From Desulfatibacillum aliphaticivorans DSM 15576 (GTDB lineage: Bacteria; Desulfobacterota; Desulfobacteria; Desulfobacterales; Desulfatibacillaceae), in NCBI RefSeq assembly GCF_000429905.1, contig NZ_AUCT01000013.1, positions 1 through 64,000 on the forward strand: a stretch of DNA of 64,000 bases. The letters run 5' to 3'. Shown here piece by piece: positions 24,479-32,917 of this stretch. A program made the translations under genes and the position numbers. Below the pieces are notes generated by a model that did no database searches, had not been told where the DNA came from, and saw only the letters and a program-made list of their open reading frames with translations. Position 1 is the first letter of the stretch. The number at the start of each line of letters is the position of its first letter.

Positions 24479-26611
24479 TTATGGCGTATAAGCCCCATCG
24501 TCACTTTCATTCGATGATCCGGTATTCCCTGAGCCAGTATAATCTGAGTCATCAGATCTTCCACAAGAGTCTCCTGCTTTATCTTTATGCCCCTGGCCTT
24601 GAACCGAATTGACGGTGTCTGAGGGGGTACTAGTTGTATTTCCATGCGATTGATCTGTTGCGGTCTGGTCATCCCCTGGCTTATTTTTGTCCTTCTTTTG
24701 TGTTGAAGAGGCTACGCTGTTATCATAGGACTCTAAACCAACATTTACCGTCGCCGCAACAGTGTTATAGGTAGCAGGAACAGTTGTAGTTGCGATTGCT
24801 TCTCCTAATTTAGCCTCCGCTGCGGTCATTGTGCCGGATGTACAAGCGTTTTTGGCTGCTGTAGTCATTCCTCCTGATGCGAGGCCATTTCCTATATCCA
24901 TCGCCTGGGCCTTTAGATCTCCGGCTTGGTTTATCGCTTCAGCATAGGGATCGGTTTCATCATTGTTATCGTAGGCTGCATCAATAAACCCGGTGGTGGC
25001 TCGCCCGGCCAAACCTCCATAGTAAGAAGCAGCCATTGATGATAGTGCAGGGTTAGCAGTTCCCGTTACGGCTCCAACGCCAAATCCAACCAGTCCACCG
25101 ACAATACCTCCTGCAATTTTGCTTGATAGACTCTTGCCGTTAGCAATTCCACTAAGTGCACCGCAAAAGCCCCCAACTGCCGCCCCTATCCCTGCTCCTG
25201 CAAAGCCAAAATGCCCACTAGGATCAGTGTATCTTAATGGATTATTCCGGCAATAGGCGTAGGGATTGAGCTGTTGGGGATCGTATAGATTGGGTATCAA
25301 AGAATCCGGGCTGATGAACCGGCCGATGGCGGGATCATAATGCCTGGCGTCGTAATTGTAAAGGCCCGTGGACTCGTCCAGTTCCTGGTCCGTGTATTTG
25401 TAGGGCGTGGGAGTTGCCACAGATCCGGTGTAAAAGCGGTCCTCGCCGAAGGGCCGGTAGTCGGCCTGTTCCACCACGGCGCCGGAGTCGTCCGTCACCA
25501 CGGTGGAGCTTCCCAGATGATCCTTGGAAAAATACTGGACGCCCTCGCCGTCCGTGATCTTGGCGATGCGCCTGTCCGCGCCGAAGATGTACTTGGTCGC
25601 CACGCCGTCCTTGACTTCATACAGGCTGCCTGCGTAAAAGGTCGTGCTTTCGCCCACCACTTCCTTGCGCACCCGGGCGCCGTTTCCGTCATAATAGAAA
25701 TTGGTGGTCACATCCGGCTGGCCGGACACGGATTTCACCACCTGGGTTGGCATGTTGTCCGCGTTATAGTCAATGGCCAGGGTGGCGCTGATGCTGCCGG
25801 CGCCTTCTAACTTGGGACACGCCGTGATGTTGCCGTTGGCGTCGTAGGAGTAGTTATATACGGTTCCGCCCGCCGTCACCGTATCCAGCTTGTGGGTGAC
25901 GCTGTTGTACGCATAAATCATGGACGATCCGTCCTGGGATTTGGTCAGGATGTTGCCTATGGAGTCGTAGGTCCAGGCCATGGAGCCCGTGGTGGAGGCC
26001 TCGCTTGTCAGCCGGTGCAGGTCGTCGTAGGCGTAGGTGTAGGCGTGGCTCCGCATGTTGTCGGTGATGGAGGCGATATTGCCGCCGTCCGTATAGGTAT
26101 AGGCGTAATTCTGGTAATCGGTCGCGCCGTAGGAGGTCTGGATGGCCATGAGCCGCGTGGAATCCGGGTCGTAGGTATGCTCCGTGGTCACGCCGTTGGC
26201 GTAGTCCACCTTTTTTTTTGGGGGGTAGCCCTGGCAGAGCAGTATCCCGCCGTGATCATGCAGCGACATGTAGGTCGGATTACGCGAAGCCAGGATTGGG
26301 CTCCGGACAAGGCGGGGTAAAAATTTCCATAAAAAGTGATAGACGCCCATCCCTTCATGCGGAGCAATCCGACGCCATGGAGGATATTTGGGAGGATGCG
26401 TTTCCAACGCATTTGGGCAGCCCTGGCAGCGTCCTTGCTTTACGCCACAGGGATCGCGGAGCGGCATTTTATTCAACCGAAGAGATCGTGGATAGCCTGC
26501 AACTTGGCTGAGTTGGCAATGCGTACAAACCAAAGGCATTTCCTCCCGTCTCGCCGCCTTGGGTATACCAAATTCGTCCGCCATCCATGTCAACTTGATC
26601 AAAAATAACAC
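24479..26611 (-). CDS. RHS/YD-repeat protein, 5'-truncated and fused to repeat-element sequence
   Basis: 710-residue open frame. Residues ~1-135 are translated from repeat element copy B and contain CxxC pairs (VCTHCQLS, CQGC), not RHS sequence. From about 137 onward, YD-repeats appear (YANGVTTEHTYDPDSTRLM, YDDLHRLTSE, YDANGNITA), ending with the RHS core signature RPFGEDRFYTG...TGLYNYDARHYDPAIGRFISPDSL and NPLRYTDPSGHFG. After it comes a variable C-terminus: a glycine/alanine-rich helical stretch and a Ser/Asp/Gly-rich tail, without recognised nuclease motif. Full RHS proteins are several times longer, so this is an RHS tip left after insertion of the element. Whether it is expressed is doubtful, as the true 5' end and any signal are missing. 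Confidence 0.75.
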   Translation of the reverse strand: MLFLIKLTWMADEFGIPKAARREEMPLVCTHCQLSQVAGYPRSLRLNKMPLRDPCGVKQGRCQGCPNALETHPPKYPPWRRIAPHEGMGVYHFLWKFLPRLVRSPILASRNPTYMSLHDHGGILLCQGYPPKKKVDYANGVTTEHTYDPDSTRLMAIQTSYGATDYQNYAYTYTDGGNIASITDNMRSHAYTYAYDDLHRLTSEASTTGSMAWTYDSIGNILTKSQDGSSMIYAYNSVTHKLDTVTAGGTVYNYSYDANGNITACPKLEGAGSISATLAIDYNADNMPTQVVKSVSGQPDVTTNFYYDGNGARVRKEVVGESTTFYAGSLYEVKDGVATKYIFGADRRIAKITDGEGVQYFSKDHLGSSTVVTDDSGAVVEQADYRPFGEDRFYTGSVATPTPYKYTDQELDESTGLYNYDARHYDPAIGRFISPDSLIPNLYDPQQLNPYAYCRNNPLRYTDPSGHFGFAGAGIGAAVGGFCGALSGIANGKSLSSKIAGGIVGGLVGFGVGAVTGTANPALSSMAASYYGGLAGRATTGFIDAAYDNNDETDPYAEAINQAGDLKAQAMDIGNGLASGGMTTAAKNACTSGTMTAAEAKLGEAIATTTVPATYNTVAATVNVGLESYDNSVASSTQKKDKNKPGDDQTATDQSHGNTTSTPSDTVNSVQGQGHKDKAGDSCGRSDDSDYTGSGNTGSSNESDDGAYTP

Positions 26612-26658
26612 GTGATTTCAATGAGATTTAAAGTTAGTGGAATAATCAAAGACGTCCC
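26229..26658. repeat. Accessory-island repeat element, copy B (~430 bp)
   Basis: Second copy of the element at 23344-23762, same orientation. Its left edge is a run of nine T and six G at the junction with RHS coding DNA, and its minus-strand frame is joined to the RHS frame. Confidence 0.75.
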
Positions 26659-26751
26659 TAAGAAATGAAAAATCGAAAAATCAAGGTCCGGCCCCAGGCC
26701 TTTATTCCAACAAGGAAGTGGTCCAAACAATTGGGACCGGGGCACCCATCA

Positions 26752-27150
26752 CTATTCATAAGTACGTAAAAGGCCTTTAACAACAGCGTCAACATAATAT
26801 AATACAAAATACATCGTAATAAAAAATGCTTGCATAGTAACAATAATCAAAGGCTTGAAAGAAGATGGTCTCGAAGCAAACGCCTCTGCAAAAAAATCAC
26901 CAATAGGGTATAAACAATTGTTGAGTAAAAATGCTATGATAAAAAGTAATAAAAATATTATACTTTGAAGATTAATTCGAAACAAATTCGACTTGACTAT
27001 TTGCCATTTATCCTCCTTAGCTAATCTTCGTACTTTTAGCGTAAAAGTTAATAGAAACAGACATGCCAAGATAAAAAACACCAATCTTGAATAAGCTAAA
27101 ATATAATAAATATCGAATAGGCCAAGGTCTGCATTTACTGGTCGCAACAT
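26752..27150 (-). CDS. Small integral membrane protein, accessory
   Basis: 132 residues with three or four hydrophobic segments: LVFFILACLFLLTFTL, SIIFLLLFIIAFLLNN and LIIVTMQAFFITMYFVLYYV. AAGGAG lies 6 bp upstream of the ATG. AT-rich. No family recognised. It overlaps the end of a cysteine-rich frame upstream and precedes the RHS gene on the same strand; it may belong to the same polymorphic-toxin locus. Confidence 0.6.
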   Translation of the reverse strand: MLRPVNADLGLFDIYYILAYSRLVFFILACLFLLTFTLKVRRLAKEDKWQIVKSNLFRINLQSIIFLLLFIIAFLLNNCLYPIGDFFAEAFASRPSSFKPLIIVTMQAFFITMYFVLYYVDAVVKGLLRTYE

Positions 27151-27512
27151 GGATTCTCCTTAATATCTTTGAAGCATGACATCTGTTCAGCTGCACATAC
27201 ACCTTGCGCGGTGGAATATTTGATAGCGTTATTTGCCAGATACCCTGTATTCAAGCCTTCGATCATGATTTCAGCTGCCCGATGCGTTGCTTCAGCCATA
27301 ATAAAACAACTCATTCTCTTGTTATAAGAATCATGTTTTCGACACTCATTAATCATTCTTCGATAACTTTGATCTTCAAGTGCCTTTTGTTTATCAATAA
27401 AGGCCTTTCGCTGATCCTCTAATTTATAGAACCACTCTTCGGCTTTACTTGTACATTCATCATATTCCTGATTACAGTCTCTGCATATTCTGCGTATTCT
27501 GCGGGACGTCTC
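27135..27512 (-). pseudogene. Cysteine-rich small protein, start lost
   Basis: The open frame runs from 27512 down to the stop at 27135 and reads ...CNQEYDECTSKAEEWFYKLEDQRKAF then QKALEDQSYRRMINECRKH and a C-terminus with several Cys. The first ATG is only at 27356, with no ribosome site, while upstream codons look like real helical protein, so the 5' end seems to have been cut off by the 33-bp tandem repeat. Family unknown. Its stop overlaps the start of the membrane protein gene. Confidence 0.45.
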
Positions 27513-27557
27513 TCAAAAACTCAAGCGTATTCTGCGGGACGTCTCTCAAAAACTCAA
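27492..27557. repeat. Two perfect 33-bp tandem repeats
   Basis: GCGTATTCTGCGGGACGTCT and the following 13 bases (ending CTCAAAAACTCAA) occur twice without a gap, at 27492-27524 and 27525-27557. The unit again contains GGGACGTC. Confidence 0.9.
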
Positions 27558-28051
27558 TAACCTCATTATCGGCGGCATCCCAGGCGCCTAACGCCGCCAG
27601 GGGCAGGCGCGGGGGCCTGCAACTACGATATAACTTGGCCTACTCGCGCTACGATACTTCGTCGCCCCTTGGGGGCGCCTAAAAACGCGCCAAGCGCTTT
27701 TTAAGCAGGGCAAGCCCGGCAACTGCAAATTATTTATGACGCTTGCGGCCTGACGTAAAAAGGACGCTGGATTCCCGATAAAAACGCTCGGGAATGACGG
27801 CTTAAAAAAGCGCCCCACTCACATGCGACGCAACGGCGTCTTGCTAACAAAGCGCCTGTTCTGGTACAAAGCGATTTATGGGGATGTCTCCCATCACGAT
27901 AACTTCCCATACCAATCCTCAGAGCCGCCAACTGATATAATAATTTCTATGACGTTCATCTGATAATATCAACTATAAATTGAATCTCTCAATGAGTAAA
28001 CCTGAACGCAATGACTCAAATTAGTGTACTTTTCGGAGACCTCAATAAGAC
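27558..28051. other. Non-coding remainder of the accessory island
   Basis: No convincing gene. The stretch 27765-27802 has GATTCCCGATAAAAACGCTC followed by GGGAATGACGG, which forms an inverted repeat (ATTCCCGA / TCGGGAAT) of REP type. GC-rich and AT-rich blocks alternate, as in patchwork of inserted fragments. Confidence 0.5.
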
Positions 28052-28059
28052 GCACCAAA

Positions 28060-28149
28060 GCCCCGGCCAGGCGCCGCTGCCTGAAAGACTAAACCCTGCC
28101 TGCAAAGCAAAACAGGGCCTTTTCCGGTTTGCAGAAAAGGCCCTGTTTT
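28060..28149 (+). repeat. Second copy of the thyA-type gene 3' end and terminator
   Basis: CCGCTGCCTGAAAGACTAAA (28075-28094) matches the end of the thyA-type gene at 23081-23100 with one mismatch, and the following hairpin shares ACAGGGCCTTTT with that gene's terminator. Translated, the tail reads RCLKD-stop against RCLRD-stop. The two copies bracket the accessory island. Confidence 0.7.
28109..28149. terminator. Bidirectional intrinsic terminator
   Basis: AAAACAGGGCCTTTTC and its exact complement form a 16-bp stem with a 9-nt loop, with T-runs on both strands. On the minus strand it ends the lipoprotein/cyclophilin side. Confidence 0.8.
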
Positions 28150-28191
28150 ATAAATCATGTTTGGCGAAGCCGGGGCTTCGTCTTTTTTCAG

Positions 28192-28515
28192 CTACTTCTT
28201 TTTACTGCCTTCCCGAATCTCCTTGGCCATTTTCATGACCTGCTCGGCGTTTTTGCCGTCCAGGTCTTTTTTCATGTTGGTCATCATGTCTTCGGGGGAT
28301 TTCATGCTGCTTATGACGTTGCCCATGCTTTTAAACCCAATGACCATGAGCGCTTTGTCAAACTCCGAGGCTTTTTCCGGCTCCAGGGAGTTCCTGACTT
28401 CCGTGATGGACTTTTTGAAGGCCTCGTCGCTGGAACCGTCGATTTCCGGCCCGCCGCCGCATGCCGCGAACGTAGCGAGCATCAACACAACCAACAAGGT
28501 GAACAGTCTTTTCAT
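28192..28515 (-). CDS. Small predicted lipoprotein
   Basis: 107 residues. A signal peptide MKRLFTLLVVLMLATFAAC ends in a lipobox-like FAAC, with Cys19 as the lipid site. The mature part is charged and helical (EKASEFDKALMVIGFKSMG, KDLDGKNAEQVMKMAKEI), similar to the DUF6694-type small lipoproteins. AGGAGAGG precedes the start. Likely periplasm-facing, function unknown. Confidence 0.8.
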   Translation of the reverse strand: MKRLFTLLVVLMLATFAACGGGPEIDGSSDEAFKKSITEVRNSLEPEKASEFDKALMVIGFKSMGNVISSMKSPEDMMTNMKKDLDGKNAEQVMKMAKEIREGSKKK

Positions 28516-28585
28516 ATGCCTCTCCTAAAAAGAAGGCGGGAGCAAGAGCATCCCGCCTCTGAATCGAATCAATCCTGCGTCCGCT

Positions 28586-29101
28586 CTATTCCTCGATGGT
28601 GATGCTGTTGACTTTAACCGGAGTCTTGGGGCGGTCCGTGGGGCCGGTTTCCACCTTGCCGAGCTCTTCCACCACGTCCATGCCTTCAATGACTTTGCCG
28701 AAGACGGGGTGCTTGGAGCGTCCGGGGGTGAACCAGTCCAGGTAATCGTTATGGACCAGATTGATGAAGAACTGGGAGCCGCCGGAGTTGGGCATGCCCG
28801 TATTGGCCATGGACAGGGTTCCGGGCTCATTGGAGAACTTGGCGTCTTCCGGGAACTCGTCCTTGATGCAGCCGCTGTCCGGCCCGCCGGTTCCGCAGCG
28901 GGGGCTCAGGGGGTCCTTGCTATGGGGGCAGCCGAACTGAATCATGAAGTCGGCGATAATACGGTGAAAATGCAGGCCGTCGTAGAAGCCCTCTTTGGCC
29001 AGCTTGATAAAATTGCCGGCCGTGCCGGGCATTTTATCCTTGTAAAGTTCCGCCTTAAAGGCGCCCATGCTCGTGTCAAAAACAGCGACAGGATTTGCCA
29101 T
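28586..29101 (-). CDS. Cyclophilin-type peptidyl-prolyl cis-trans isomerase
   Basis: 171 residues without signal peptide, so cytoplasmic. Motifs FDTSMGAFKAELY, GFYDGLHFHRIIADFMIQFG (catalytic Arg in FHRI), GTLSMANTGMPNSGGSQFFI and HPVFGKVIEGMDVVEEL cover the whole cyclophilin fold. It contains a short insertion CPHSKDPLSPRCGTGGPDSGC with two or three cysteines in place of the usual GDP...GTG loop. Assists protein folding at proline bonds. It lies between PFOR and the lipoprotein gene on the same strand. Confidence 0.93.
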   Translation of the reverse strand: MANPVAVFDTSMGAFKAELYKDKMPGTAGNFIKLAKEGFYDGLHFHRIIADFMIQFGCPHSKDPLSPRCGTGGPDSGCIKDEFPEDAKFSNEPGTLSMANTGMPNSGGSQFFINLVHNDYLDWFTPGRSKHPVFGKVIEGMDVVEELGKVETGPTDRPKTPVKVNSITIEE

Positions 29102-29191
29102 GGTATAATTCCTTTCGAATTTTTAAAAATGGCGAAAAAGCAAAGCGGGGAGGCCCGGTTGCAGGACTCCCCGCTTGTTGATTACGGTTAA

Positions 29192-32100
29192 CTATTTTTC
29201 TTCAGCGTCACAGCCCTCAGCCAGTTGCTTGAGCATCACGTACCTGTCCGCAAGTTTTTCCTGCAGGCCGGCGTTCAGCTTTTCAAACTCCTCGGGGAAG
29301 GTCTTCTGCAGGGATGCGTAACGCACTTCGCCCTTGAGGAAGTCGGCCAGGGTTCCGTCAGGCTCCTTGGAATCCAGGGAGAAGGGATTCTTGCCTTCGT
29401 CCGCCAGCACCGGGTTGAACCTGTACAGCGGCCAGTAGCCGGAGGCCACGGCCAGTTTTTCTTCTTCCTGGCTCTTGCCCATGCCCTTTTTGATGCCGTG
29501 GTTGATGCAGGGCGCGTAGGCCAGAATCAGGGAGGGGCCTTTGTAGGATTCCGCTTCCTTGAGAGCCTGGAGGAACTGCTTTTTATTAGCGCCCATGGAC
29601 ACGGAGGCCACGTACACATAACCGTAGGTCATGGCCATGCGGCCCAGGTCTTTCTTGCCGGTCTTCTTGCCGGAAGCCGCGAACTTGGCTACGGATCCCA
29701 GAGGCGTGGCCTTGGAGGACTGGCCGCCGGTGTTGGAGTACACTTCGGTGTCCATGACCAGCACGTTGATGTCCTCGCCGGAGGCCAGGACGTGGTCCAA
29801 TCCGCCGTATCCGATGTCGTAGGCCCAGCCGTCGCCGCCGAAAATCCAGATGGAGCGTTTCAGGAACAGGCCCTCCATGGAGAGGATTTCGTCGGCCAGG
29901 GGCGTTTCGGGTTCGTCCAGCAGCAGGGAAACAATTTTATCGCCGGCGGCTTCGGAGGCTTCGGGATCTTCCCGGCCTTCCAACCATTCGTCGATGGCGT
30001 CTCCCAGTTCGCTCGAGCAGATTTCCTTCATTTCAAGGAGCTTGGATGCCAGGGCGTCGCGCTGGGATGTGACCGCCTGCAGCATGCCGTAGCTGAATTC
30101 CGCCGGATCTTCGAACAGGGAGTTGGCCCAGGCCGGACCGCAGCCGTCGGCGTTGGTGCAGTAGGGCACGGAAGGCGCGGAGCCGCCCCAGATGGAGGAG
30201 CAGCCGGTGGCGTTGCCGATCATCATGCGTTCGCCGTAAAGCTGGGTAAGCACCTTGACGTAAGGAGTTTCGCCGCAGCCTGCACATGCGCCGGAAAATT
30301 CCATGAGGGGCTGTTCGAACTGGCTGCCCTTGACGGAATCGCGGCTCATGGGGTTGGTCTTGTAAGGAATGGTGTCTGCGAATTCCTGATTGGGAACCTG
30401 CACCTCGGTCTGGGTGGCGATGGGCCTCATGACCAGGGCCTTTTCCTTGGCCGGACAGATGTCGGCGCAGTTTCCGCAGCCCTGGCAGTCCAGGGTGTTG
30501 ACCTGAATCCTGAAGCTAAGGCCGTCAAACCCCTTGCCCTTGGCTTCCAGGGTTTCAAAGGAGTCGGGGGCCTCGGATTTTTCCTCTTCCGTCAGGAGGA
30601 AAGGCCTGATGGCCGCGTGCGGACACACAAAAGAGCACTGGTTGCACTGGATGCAGTTGTCCATGATCCATTCGGGCACTTCGATGGCCACGCCGCGTTT
30701 TTCGAACTTGGTGGTGCCCAAGGGGAAGATTCCGTCCGGGGAGAAGGAAGAAACCGGCAGGGCGTCGCCTTTGCATGTGAGCATGGGGCGCATGACGTCC
30801 TTGATGAATGCGGGCTCGTCCGCGGCGGCTTCTTCTTCGTCCTGAGCGGTGGCCCAGGAGTCGGGAACGGAAATTTCCTGGATGTTGGCGATGGTTTTGT
30901 CCACGGCGTCGTAGTTCATCTGGACGATTTCGTCGCCCTTTTTGCCGTAGGCTTTTTTAATTTCGTCCTTCAGGTAGGCGATGGCGTCGTCAACGGGAAT
31001 CACGTTGGCCAGGTTGAAGAAGGCGGTCTGCATGATCATGTTGATGCGTCCGCCCAGGCCCACTTCCTTGGCGATGGCCGTTGCGTCGATGTTGTAGAAC
31101 TTCAGGCCCTTCTTGGCGATGGTCTGCTTGACGTCCGCGGGCAGCTTTTCATCCATCTGATCCTGGGTCCAGGTGGAGTTGAGCAAAAAGGTTCCGCCTT
31201 CCGCAATGCCTTCCAGCACGTCGTAGATGTTGACGTAGGTGGAGTTATGGCATGCGATGAAGTTGGACCGGTGCACCTGGTAGGTGGACTGGATGGGCTG
31301 CTTGCCGAAGCGCAGGTGGCTGATGGTGATGCCGCCGGACTTTTTGGAGTCGTAGGAGAAGTAGCCCTGGGCGTACATGTCGGTCCGGTCGCCGATGATC
31401 TTGATAGCGCTTTTGTTGGCCCCAACGGTTCCATCGGAGCCCAGGCCCCAGAACTTGCACGCGATGGTGTCTATGGGAGCGGTCTCGAACTTCTCGGGAA
31501 CTTCCAGGGAAGTATGGGTGACGTCGTCCACGATGCCCACGGTAAAGTGGTTTTTAGGCTTCAACACGGTCATGTTGTCGAAGGTCGCCTTGACCATGGC
31601 CGGAGTGAATTCCTTGGAGCCAAGGCCGTAACGGCCGCCCACCACCACCGGAGCGTCTCCGGATTCGTAAAAAGCGGTGCACACGTCTTGGTACAGGGGA
31701 TCGCCGATGGCGCCGGGCTCTTTGGTGCGGTCCAGAACGGTGATGCACTCCACGCTTGCGGGCAGAGCGCTCAGGAAGGCGTCGGAAACCCAGGGACGGA
31801 ACAAGCGGACCTTGACCAAGCCCACCCTTTCGCCCTTGTCCACCATGTAGTTAACCACTTCTTCGATGGTCTCGCAGGAAGAGCCCATGGAGACGATCAC
31901 CCGTTGCGCTTCGGGATGGCCCACATAATCGAACAGCTTGTAGGACCTGCCCGTGATGCCTTCCACCTTTTTCATATAGGCGGAGACAATGCCCGGAACG
32001 TCCTGATAGAAGATATTGGAAGCCTCGCGGCCCTGGAAATAGATGTCAGGGTTCTGGGCCGTGCCCCGGAGTTCCGGGGTCAGGGGGCTCATGGCTCTGG

Positions 32101-32713
32101 CGCGGAATTCCTCAATGGCCGCGAAATTGGTCAGGCTGGCCATGGCGTCGTAGTCAATGACTTCGATCTTTTGAATTTCGTGGCTGGTGCGAAATCCGTC
32201 GAAAAAGTGCAGGAAAGGCACGCTGGATTCGATGGCGGCCAAGTGGGCCACCAAAGCCATGTCCATGGCTTCCTGGACGGAGTTGGAGGCCAGCAGGCTG
32301 AAGCCGGTCTGACGAACGGCCATGACGTCCTGATGGTCGCCGAAAATAGACAGGGCGTGGCCTGCGATTGCGCGGGCGGTCACGTGGAAAACGCCCGGGA
32401 GCAATTCGCCCGCAATTTTATACATGTTGGGAATCATGAGCAGAAGGCCCTGGGACGCCGTAAACGTCGAGGTAAGGGCCCCGGCGGCAAGGCTGCCGTG
32501 CACTGCGGCGGCCGCGCCTGCTTCCGACTGCATTTCACGAATGCGAAGGGTTTGACCAAATATATTCTTCCTGCCCTGAGCGGCCCATTCGTCCGCGATT
32601 TCGCCAATGGGAGAAGAAGGGGTGATGGGGTAAATTGCCGCGACCTCGCTCATGGCGTATGCCACATGGGCGGCCGCGGTGTTTCCATCCATGGTTTTCA
32701 TTTTTCCGGACAT
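29192..32713 (-). CDS. nifJ: Pyruvate:ferredoxin (flavodoxin) oxidoreductase, single-chain
   Basis: 1173 residues, the usual length of the homodimeric enzyme with all domains in one chain. N-terminal pyruvate-binding domain: AYAMSEVAAIYPITPSSPIGE. Gamma-type domain follows (FWGLGSDGTVGANKSAIKII). Two ferredoxin-type clusters: CIQCNQCSFVCPHAAIRP and CQGCGNCADICPAKEKAL. The ThDP domain has CAGCGETPYVKVL, a cluster-ligand Cys group GNATGCSSIWGGSAPSVPY, and GDGWAYDIGYGG...MDTEVYSNTGGQ. It oxidises pyruvate to acetyl-CoA and CO2 and reduces ferredoxin (or the reverse for CO2 fixation). Monocistronic with AAGGAG ribosome site. Confidence 0.97.
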   Translation of the reverse strand: MSGKMKTMDGNTAAAHVAYAMSEVAAIYPITPSSPIGEIADEWAAQGRKNIFGQTLRIREMQSEAGAAAAVHGSLAAGALTSTFTASQGLLLMIPNMYKIAGELLPGVFHVTARAIAGHALSIFGDHQDVMAVRQTGFSLLASNSVQEAMDMALVAHLAAIESSVPFLHFFDGFRTSHEIQKIEVIDYDAMASLTNFAAIEEFRARAMSPLTPELRGTAQNPDIYFQGREASNIFYQDVPGIVSAYMKKVEGITGRSYKLFDYVGHPEAQRVIVSMGSSCETIEEVVNYMVDKGERVGLVKVRLFRPWVSDAFLSALPASVECITVLDRTKEPGAIGDPLYQDVCTAFYESGDAPVVVGGRYGLGSKEFTPAMVKATFDNMTVLKPKNHFTVGIVDDVTHTSLEVPEKFETAPIDTIACKFWGLGSDGTVGANKSAIKIIGDRTDMYAQGYFSYDSKKSGGITISHLRFGKQPIQSTYQVHRSNFIACHNSTYVNIYDVLEGIAEGGTFLLNSTWTQDQMDEKLPADVKQTIAKKGLKFYNIDATAIAKEVGLGGRINMIMQTAFFNLANVIPVDDAIAYLKDEIKKAYGKKGDEIVQMNYDAVDKTIANIQEISVPDSWATAQDEEEAAADEPAFIKDVMRPMLTCKGDALPVSSFSPDGIFPLGTTKFEKRGVAIEVPEWIMDNCIQCNQCSFVCPHAAIRPFLLTEEEKSEAPDSFETLEAKGKGFDGLSFRIQVNTLDCQGCGNCADICPAKEKALVMRPIATQTEVQVPNQEFADTIPYKTNPMSRDSVKGSQFEQPLMEFSGACAGCGETPYVKVLTQLYGERMMIGNATGCSSIWGGSAPSVPYCTNADGCGPAWANSLFEDPAEFSYGMLQAVTSQRDALASKLLEMKEICSSELGDAIDEWLEGREDPEASEAAGDKIVSLLLDEPETPLADEILSMEGLFLKRSIWIFGGDGWAYDIGYGGLDHVLASGEDINVLVMDTEVYSNTGGQSSKATPLGSVAKFAASGKKTGKKDLGRMAMTYGYVYVASVSMGANKKQFLQALKEAESYKGPSLILAYAPCINHGIKKGMGKSQEEEKLAVASGYWPLYRFNPVLADEGKNPFSLDSKEPDGTLADFLKGEVRYASLQKTFPEEFEKLNAGLQEKLADRYVMLKQLAEGCDAEEK

Positions 32714-32858
32714 TTTTTGCTCCTTTTAATCGGGGTTTGTCGTCTTGCACAAACTTACTGATTGCGATGCGTTACATAACCTGCCTTGTTTTGGGGGAAT
32801 GTCGGCAGGAAGGCCTAAAGTGACGGTGAACGCCGCGCAAATCAACTTGGAACTTTAA

Positions 32859-32888
32859 TTTGTAAAAACAAACGGTGGGTAAAGTCAA
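32859..32888 (-). promoter_or_regulatory. Probable sigma70 promoter of the PFOR gene
   Basis: On the minus strand TTGACT (32883-32888), 18-bp spacer, TACAAA (32859-32864). About 145 bp upstream of the PFOR start. Moderate match. Confidence 0.45.
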
Positions 32889-32917
32889 CTCCTTTCCGGG
32901 TAAAAAGTCCTCAATAC

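Noticed and set aside
27449..27682. Plus-strand frame of 77 codons in the island
   Set aside because: Its repeated SSVFCGTSLKNS-type sequence is only the translation of the 33-bp tandem repeat.
29225..32761. Plus-strand open frame of 1178 codons
   Set aside because: It is exactly antisense to the pyruvate:ferredoxin oxidoreductase gene and its protein has no domain; codon bias of the real gene keeps the opposite frame open.
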